Below are positions 58,010-64,000 of a stretch of DNA of 64,000 nucleotides, piece after piece. The position numbers and the translations under genes are program-made. Position 1 is the stretch's first letter. Each line of letters opens with the position of its first letter. The notes under the pieces are model-generated. The model saw nothing but the letters and a program-made list of their open reading frames with translations, ran no database searches and was not told the DNA's origin. Origin of the DNA: Branchiostoma floridae (taxonomy: Eukaryota > Chordata > Leptocardii > Amphioxiformes > Branchiostomatidae); contig NC_049982.1 of the NCBI RefSeq assembly GCF_000003815.2, positions 26,802,477-26,866,476 on the forward strand, written 5' to 3'.

Positions 58010-58230
58010 GTAATGCAAGTTCACTTTTATCCGTGGGGTAACCTATATCCGTTGTCTTTCAAAATTGTGTATTTAAGGGCATCAAGTCAACAGACAGTGG
58101 TTTCAAATTTCAATATTTTCAAAATATACAGTTTGAAACCACCGTCCGTCGACTTAATATCCCAAAATACACTGTTCTTAGAAACAACGAACATAGGTTA
58201 CTCGGCAGTTAAGGATGAAGCAGCGTTACT
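58010..58230. mobile_element. Family V foldback MITE, diverged copy
   Basis: GTTCACTTTTATCCGTGGGG, TAACCTATATCCGTTGTC and the central GTGGTTTCAAATTTC / GTTTGAAACCACC palindrome are kept. The right end is more decayed (CATAGGTTACTCGGCAG). Confidence 0.75.
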
Positions 58231-59457
58231 CAATTCTATGTATTGAGTCGCCTGGCTTTTCTTATAAAGGGCAACTACTTTCTTATTGAATTTATTGTAG
58301 AGGGTCAAATTAAGTTTTTGACATGAAAAAAATCTTGATCAGTTCAACAAACTTATGACTAAAGAGGCCACATAGTACTTAGTAGTATCCGTGGGTTAGT
58401 GTCACCAATTTTTGTACTGCTTCATTTTGGGGGTATGCCTTAACACCTAAAGTAAAAGGACCTAAATAATGACTCAAGTACCTTATGTGACACCCTGGAT
58501 ACTTTACATGGTATGCATTTACGCATTACTAAAGATATGTAGTGTTAAGCAATTTTTTTCAACTTCTTCTGTGTGACTTTTTATTTCTTTGAAATCTTTG
58601 TACAGAAAATGTTTGCAAACCGGCCACAACAGTGTTCATAAATATTATGCCCAACATATTGTGTATATAACTGTTACATTGTACATTGTACATATACACA
58701 TTCCTACATAGATATGACTTTGTAAGATTGACTGTATGCATTCTAGCAATATTTTACTTCACAGTTATCACATTCAGGTGTAGCTGCAATGATCTCAGTT
58801 ATAGAGAGAGAATGTTTTGTTAACCTTGTGGATGTCATGGGAGGACCGCAGAGTCTTCGCAAAGAATAGACCCCCTAATCAACGTTGACAGGAGCTTAGT
58901 GCATGACACGGGCCATGCTGCAATTTTGTTTGATTCACCACGTCTATGTCCTGACATTCTGTAATTGCTGCAAAAGGTTGGGACATAAATAAAAACGACT
59001 AGCAGCCGAAAGCAAAAGTTGAGTATCAATCAAAATTATTTCTGTCAGAAAACATCAGATTCTGCCCGATCGGAAATTACGGGTTCCGCGGCGGCCCCGT
59101 CGGCGCGGGAGACCCAAGCGTGAAGAATTCACGGCCGTAAATGCTAACATTTCCATCTGTCAGAAAGAAACATGTTTCCGAGCGGTTTTATAGGAAACAC
59201 AGCGATGTGTAAAGTTGAAAATGTCACAATGATCTGTTAAATTTCGGGTGCCTTTGGAAAAGTGGTGACGGGACGCCTGGGAGACCACGGGAAGGACAAA
59301 CGGTACAGTACAGTACCTGTAGTGAAAGTTAGGATGGTGTGGTGGTGGTCTAATGTGGTTAGGGTTGTTGATGTAGAAACTATACGTTCTGGGTTTCGAA
59401 TCATAACACTTTTAACAGGCCCCAATGCTGCGCCCTTGAGAAAGCCGCTCAACATAG
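58231..59457. other. Single-copy DNA with CpG-rich patch at 58.8-59.3 kb
   Basis: 59080-59140 is CpG-dense (CGCGGCGGCCCCGTCGGCGC). The patch lacks the dispersed families and any long frame. Candidate conserved or regulatory DNA. Confidence 0.4.
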
Positions 59458-59638
59458 TACAGTCAAACCTGTCTATAGCGGCCACTCAAGGGACCGGACA
59501 AATTTGGCCACAATAGACAGGTGGCCTCTGTATAGAGGTGTCAACTTGTAGATAAAGTACCCAAGGGACCGACAAAAAGTGGCCACTATGGACAGGTGGC
59601 CCCTCTGTAGAGGTGCCCCTAATACAGGTTTGACTGTA
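59458..59638. mobile_element. Family Z MITE, 181 bp
   Basis: TACAGTCAAACCTGT and its exact inverse ACAGGTTTGACTGTA form the ends. If the outer TA is the target duplication, this is a Tc1/mariner-type MITE. The inside carries two related halves (GGGACCGGACAAATTTGGCC and GGGACCGACAAAAAGTGGCC), suggesting an internal duplication. Confidence 0.9.
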
Positions 59639-60202
59639 CACCTATTTTCTTGTTTGACTTCAGCGTAATTATTCGTCTTCGATCAGCTAGGGATGTCCTC
59701 TCAGATGGGTTTTAAAGCCACAGGTGCTATGTTTGAGGACAACAACACCTCAAGGACATTATTCTAAAGATCCCACCACACTGATGAAACTGATGGGATC
59801 AAACATTAGTCTGTCTGGTCTTATGCAGCTTGTACCTACTGTACAGCAATATTGACCAAAAGGCCATGTATACATAACTGATGTGTTAGGAGTAATGCAA
59901 ATGAAAGATGGAATTGTCACACTGTATTTGAATTGAAGAAGACCGTGATCGACCACTGTTCTAGGATCGTATCATCCCCTTCTACTCTTCACTGAGAAAC
60001 TGTTGTCCTTAACGTGTATTACTTCGCTAGACGTGGCCTCTTGGTGCTGAGTAACACATGGTTCATAAACTGTACCAAAGGGGTATTAATATCAACTCTG
60101 AGTTCCATCCAAAGCATTTAAGTTTCAGGCACAAACTCTAACTGACTTGCTGCCCAGGGCTCTATAGTGCATAACCATTGGGAGGGTTTAGTCAGACAAT
60201 GA
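59639..60202. other. No gene seen
   Basis: Single-copy sequence without a notable frame or repeat. Confidence 0.5.
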
Positions 60203-60208
60203 CATAAG

Positions 60209-61455
60209 AGGGGGCCCCAAAGCCCTTTTCCGTCGAGCGTAATCGGCGGTTTTAATTCTACGTACTACGTAGCGGGACCGCTCGAATTTCTCGTAGAGCG
60301 TAATCGGTACATTTTGCGTCGAGCGATATTGGCCCCTTCAATTTAACGTATTACGTAGAAGCTAACCGGATTTTACCGTAAAACGTAATTCATATTAATT
60401 TTTCGTCAAGCGTAATCAAAGTTTCATTAAACCTAACTAGTATACCGGCAAATTTTACCCGCGAAAATGCTGGAAATTGCGTTTCAAATGGTCCAGATTT
60501 CAAAATTTCGCCAGACATTCCTTGCTATGGCTCAGCACTTCGGCACTGGACATGGTGAAAATATGTTGCGGGAGCGTTGTCCCCCAACTAGTAGAAATCT
60601 TTTTACCGACCTTAGCTATATAGCTTAGTTAACAAGCAAAATGTGCCCCTTAAATGCAGGAAATGGCATTTCAGAGGGTCGAGATTTCAATTTTTCTCCG
60701 GGCGCCGGGCGGCCCTTGCCAAGGCTTGCGACGGGTTGGGCCTCCGGCGCTCACGACTCTCCGGCGCTCGTCGCCCTCAAAGACGTTTCTCTGGCAGAAA
60801 TGTCATTACATTGAGCATATGGTCTGCCAGCAAAATTTGTTCCTCAAAATGCAGGAAATGGTGTTTCAGAGGGTAAAAATGTCCAAATTTTCCCGTAACT
60901 TACCTTGCGACAGTTCGACTGTTCGTGCTTTCGGCACTCGAAATCTGAAAATAATGTTTGGGGGCGTTGCCCAGCTTAAAGCTAAAACCATGTGAATTTC
61001 TAATTGGATGCTATTTAACTTATTTTAGTCTGTGACCAAAATTTGCCCTTCAAAGTGCATAAAATGGCGTTTCAGAGGGTCAGGATTTCACAATATTCCC
61101 GGGGGAGCATGCCCCCGGAGGCCCTAGGATTGTCGCGACTCCGCTTTCCGTGCTATAAGTGCTGAAAATTACGTCACATGAGAAATTTGCTGTCGCCGCC
61201 TTTGGCCAGAAAGACGTCTTTAGAAGTTAAGTTTTAATCTTATTGATGGAATTATCAGTTTTGTTTAGATCTCATCTTCACATGTTCTGCCGTCGGCGGA
61301 GTTCAGCCATAAGACAATAAATATTTGCATAATGCATTATGAAAGTTCGTAATTTAGCGTAGAGCGTAATAAAGTGTCCATAATTTAGCGTATTACGTAG
61401 CCGGCCCTCCCGAATTTAGCGTAGAGCGTTGTCGGTACCCCCCCTTGGGGGCCCT
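60209..61455. mobile_element. 1.25-kb non-autonomous DNA transposon with subterminal repeats
   Basis: Ends AGGGGGCCCCAAAG and (inverted) AGGGCCCCCAAGGG, flanked by a 6-bp direct repeat CATAAG at 60203-60208 and 61456-61461. Both ends carry clusters of GCGTAGAGCGTAAT or GCGTATTACGTAG variants (60231-60415 and 61350-61425), as expected of transposase-binding arrays. The middle holds four ~190-bp tandem modules. No transposase frame. Confidence 0.75.
60469..61170 (+). repeat. Four tandem ~190-bp modules inside the 1.25-kb element
   Basis: Module starts lie near 60469, 60648, 60838 and 61037. Each has GGAAATGGCATTTCAGAGGG or a variant followed by a TTTC..CCGGGGG-like patch and a CTTTCGGCACTCG-like patch. 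The same module occurs once inside the hAT element at 29306-29667. Confidence 0.7.
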
Positions 61456-61461
61456 CATAAG

Positions 61462-62036
61462 ATTTGATATGTAAGTAACTAAATAGTTATGTACATGTAT
61501 GCTCATACTGACTTCTCATAGTTCTCTCTAAAGACCTTGAAAACAATTTTGTTTTCAAGGTCATTTTCAAGGTCAACAAAAAAACACACCTGCAGTTAGA
61601 TAAAAGCATTAAGGAAAATACTTCTTTATGATCCCCAAAGCTATCCTCCAACCAAGGTTGCCTCTATATAACGTCCTTGCACCAACAAAACAGCAAGGTA
61701 ATACTCATAACATATTCAGGAAGACACAGATGTAGCTAAAGTTCCTAAGTAAACAGTTAGGGGGCCTATGATGTTTTCAGTTTGACAGTCCCACTAACTT
61801 ACCAAATATCAAAATTAATAATTCTACAAGGATCGGCTTACAACTTACAACTACCATTGTCACACACAAACTCCAAAAAAAACTCCATGCGAGCATGTTA
61901 GATTGCACACTATAAATTGTTCGCTGTGATTTAATTTTGCGGTGAGGAAAAAATGGAGTGTGTGACTGTGTGAGGTGGTCTTGCGTTCACGATAAGGCTA
62001 CAGTCACATACTGCTACAGTAATGAAAACACAGGCG
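61462..62036. other. No gene seen
   Basis: 61794-61870 is a weak family L-type end. 61540-61580 has a direct TTTTCAAGGTCA duplication. 61915-62000 is a family U-like fragment. Confidence 0.4.
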
Positions 62037-62045
62037 CCTTTACAG

Positions 62046-62163
62046 TAGCCTGGTATCCAGCCACATTATAGCTCCGAGTCTCTTCTGTCCTCTCCGCAAA
62101 ATACGTATTTGCAGAGAGGACAGAAGAGACTCAGGAACTATAATACGGCTGGATACCAGGCTA
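62046..62163. mobile_element. Near-perfect palindromic MITE, 118 bp
   Basis: Two ~59-bp arms meet at ATACGTAT; the outer part is TAGCCTGGTATCCAGCC on both sides when inverted. The arms differ at only about six positions. Flanking direct repeats CCTTTACAG (62037-62045) and CCTTTAAAG (62164-62172) agree at 8 of 9. A 9-bp duplication would fit a Mutator-like transposase. Confidence 0.85.
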
Positions 62164-62277
62164 CCTTTAAAGCCAGCGAGTCGGAAAACACCTGCTAGAA
62201 GTTTGGCAAGGGTGCTACAATTCCGAATACACCTGTCAGATGAGTTATCTCCAATACACACATGTACATCACTGTAC

Positions 62278-62680
62278 AATGGGGGTAGGGACCGTTACAT
62301 TGAACTGGTTCAAAACATTTTTCTTCTTGAACCAGTCCTAAAAGAATTTTGGACCGATTAGAAAATGAACACATTATATCGGCAGGTGTCCACACATTTC
62401 AGGACTTACTGGTCCAAGATAATTACAAGAACAAAGTATAGTAGAGTTTTCAGTCATATCTACCAAGTTTGTACAGTCAGTACATAATGTAGGTAGTTAC
62501 ATGTACATGTAGCATTGTTTGGGTGAAGATAGGATTTTAAGATGCCAGTGGGAGTCAGATACTCCACAAAACAAATTACAAAATGTACTTTGTAGCAAAA
62601 TGGATCATTATATTTGAGTTTCACCCATTCACTAGTTTTCACAATCAGGTTCAGGTCCATACTGGTACCTACGCCTACTG
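62278..62680. mobile_element. Family Y DNA transposon, uninterrupted copy
   Basis: Ends GGGGGTAGGGACCGTTACA and (inverted) CAGTAGGCGTAGGTACCAGT. Interior blocks CCGATTAGAAAATGAA, TTACTGGTCCAAGA.AAT and AGTCAGATACTC match 45056-45891. It provides the empty site for the nested element there. Confidence 0.7.
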
Positions 62681-63168
62681 TACAATATATATACTAGAAG
62701 TAGTAGTGCTTAGATAAAGGAGGCAGGCAGACAGAAGACGTAATACAAATTTTTGCTGTGGTTTTGAGCTCACATTGAATATCACTGCGAAAACTGTAAA
62801 CATGAAACCACCACGTACTTCAATGCACTTACATTTGTACAGTAGCCCTCAAAAACAAGTTGTTTCAAAAGTTGGACAATGCTGAAAGTTTTCTTACCTT
62901 GACTTGTGTCTAGAGGGAGTACAGCCGGGCTGGGGGCAATGGCTGCTGCCAATTAAAATGATGTATCTGCTCGCAGTGTCAGCGTATGGCCGTGTCCATT
63001 GTACCCCCGTGTTAACAAGCACAGACTGGGGTCAGAAGATCACTGTCAAGGGACAAGAGATATAAAAACTGTTCAAGAGTAAACTTCAGTTAGTCATCTG
63101 TTGGATCATACAACTGAACTTTTTCTTAATCCTCACTGACTAGACCAAGTGCCATTTCTTACGAAGAC
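62681..63168. other. No gene seen; family U fragment
   Basis: 62755-62840 carries GCTGTGGTTTTGAGCTCAC and CTTCAATGCACTTACA, a decayed family U end. Confidence 0.4.
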
Positions 63169-63275
63169 ATATAGCAAGGAAGAAGTTTCATAAAACTACA
63201 TATAGCAAAGTGTCATATAGCAAGGAAGAAGTTTCATAAAATTACATATAGCAAATTGGAAGTTTCATAAATTTA
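63169..63275 (+). repeat. Short tandem repeat, CATATAGCAA.. unit
   Basis: CATATAGCAAGGAAGAAG and TTTCATAAAA recur two to three times with partial units between. Confidence 0.8.
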
Positions 63276-63306
63276 AAGTAAGGTACATATACTTCAGGCA
63301 AGGATC

Positions 63307-64000
63307 ATTGATGGAGAGGGAAATGCCTTCCATTTGCTTGCTAGTATTGTACCAAACTTTACGACAGAGTGTTTTTGTGTGTAAGGATAATCGATGGAGA
63401 GGGAAATGCCTTGCATTTGCTTGCCAATGTTGCCTTGCTAGTATTGTACCAAATTTTACGACAGAGAGTTTTTGTGCGCAAGGATCATTGATGAGGACGG
63501 AAATGCCATGCATCTGCTTACAAATGTTGCCAACTTTATGACAGAGAGTTTTGTGTGGTCCATATCTGCTCAATCAAGGAGATTGGCTCAATTAAACACC
63601 CTCTCAATGGAAACAAATCCCAGTGATAAGAGGGAAATGCCATGCATCTGCTCACAAATGTTGCCAACTTTATGACAGAGAGTTTTGTGTGGTCCATATC
63701 TGCTCAATCAAGGAGGTTGGCTCGATCAATCAAACACCCTCTCAATGGAAACAAATCCCAGTGATGAGAGGAAAATGCCATGTATTTGCTCACAAATGTT
63801 GCCAACTTTAGGACAGAGAGTTTTGTGTGGTCCATATCTGCAGAATCAAACACCCTCCCAAAACAAATTCCAATGGTTACTCTTTAGGCAAGGATCACAG
63901 ATGAGGAGGGAAATGCCATGCATTTGCTCACAAATGTTGCCAACTTTATGACGGAGAGTTTTGTGTGCAAGGATCACAGATGTAGAGGGAAATGCCATGC
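63307..64000 (+). repeat. Seven-landmark composite tandem array, cut by the window edge
   Basis: GGGAAATGCC-type landmarks lie at about 63321, 63404, 63501, 63635, 63773, 63911 and 63990, giving spacings of 83, 97, 134, 138, 138 and 79. Short units lack and long units carry a ~50-bp module containing GTCCATATCTGCTCAATCAA and AACACCCTCTCAATGG. The array continues beyond 64000. Open frames across it mirror the repeat and are not evidence of coding. Confidence 0.9.

Noticed and set aside
1-64000. CRISPR arrays, operons or bacterial-type systems
   Set aside because: The sequence is eukaryotic in every respect; the tandem arrays have no spacer structure.

Overview
The window is animal (metazoan) genomic DNA with no gene I can call with confidence. 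It carries three N gaps (100, 176 and 100 bases). The longest N-free open frame is about 156 codons, roughly what chance gives in 64 kb of six-frame sequence. Dense small DNA transposons, tRNA-derived retroposons, tetranucleotide retroposon tails and many TGTACA-type palindromes suggest a lancelet (Branchiostoma-like cephalochordate). That assignment is inference from repeat character; no database was searched.

Layout. 1-10.7 kb is mostly single-copy, relatively CpG-rich sequence with a duplicated retroposon tail and three diverged copies of a ~125-bp repeat. 10.7-20.6 kb holds microsatellites, three dispersed retroposon-like families and a decayed hammerhead-like copy. 20.6-23.3 kb contains two degenerate tandem arrays (~153 bp x5 and ~140 bp x8). 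24.2-31.5 kb has two hAT-type elements with 8-bp target duplications and an element with 31-bp perfect inverted ends lying across the second gap. 33.0-33.9 kb has a (TCAC)38 tract at a retroposon tail and then a complete miniature LTR retrotransposon (TRIM). 35.5 kb has a short retro-insert with a 17-bp target duplication and a hammerhead-like core. 38.6-42.6 kb has a CTCF-like motif, MITEs, a six-unit 81-bp array and a tRNA-derived SINE. 45.0-45.9 kb is a nested pair of DNA transposons with a related uninterrupted copy at 62.3 kb. 48.4-53.9 kb has two ~900-bp, ~99% identical non-autonomous DNA transposons facing each other. 54.4 kb has a hammerhead-like foldback flanked by 13-bp direct repeats. 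55-64 kb carries several more foldback MITEs, a 1.25-kb element with subterminal repeats, and a tandem array running off the end.

Nothing works together as a pathway. The window is best read as intergenic or intronic DNA shaped by transposition. The most notable items are the TRIM, whose identical 167-bp LTRs each contain a tRNA-like Pol III promoter; the hammerhead-like foldback at 54.4 kb; and the facing 900-bp element pair. Single-copy, CpG-retaining patches (28.4-29.1, 36.6-36.8, 46.6-47.3, 51.9-52.7 and 58.8-59.3 kb) are candidates for conserved non-coding DNA or missed small exons.
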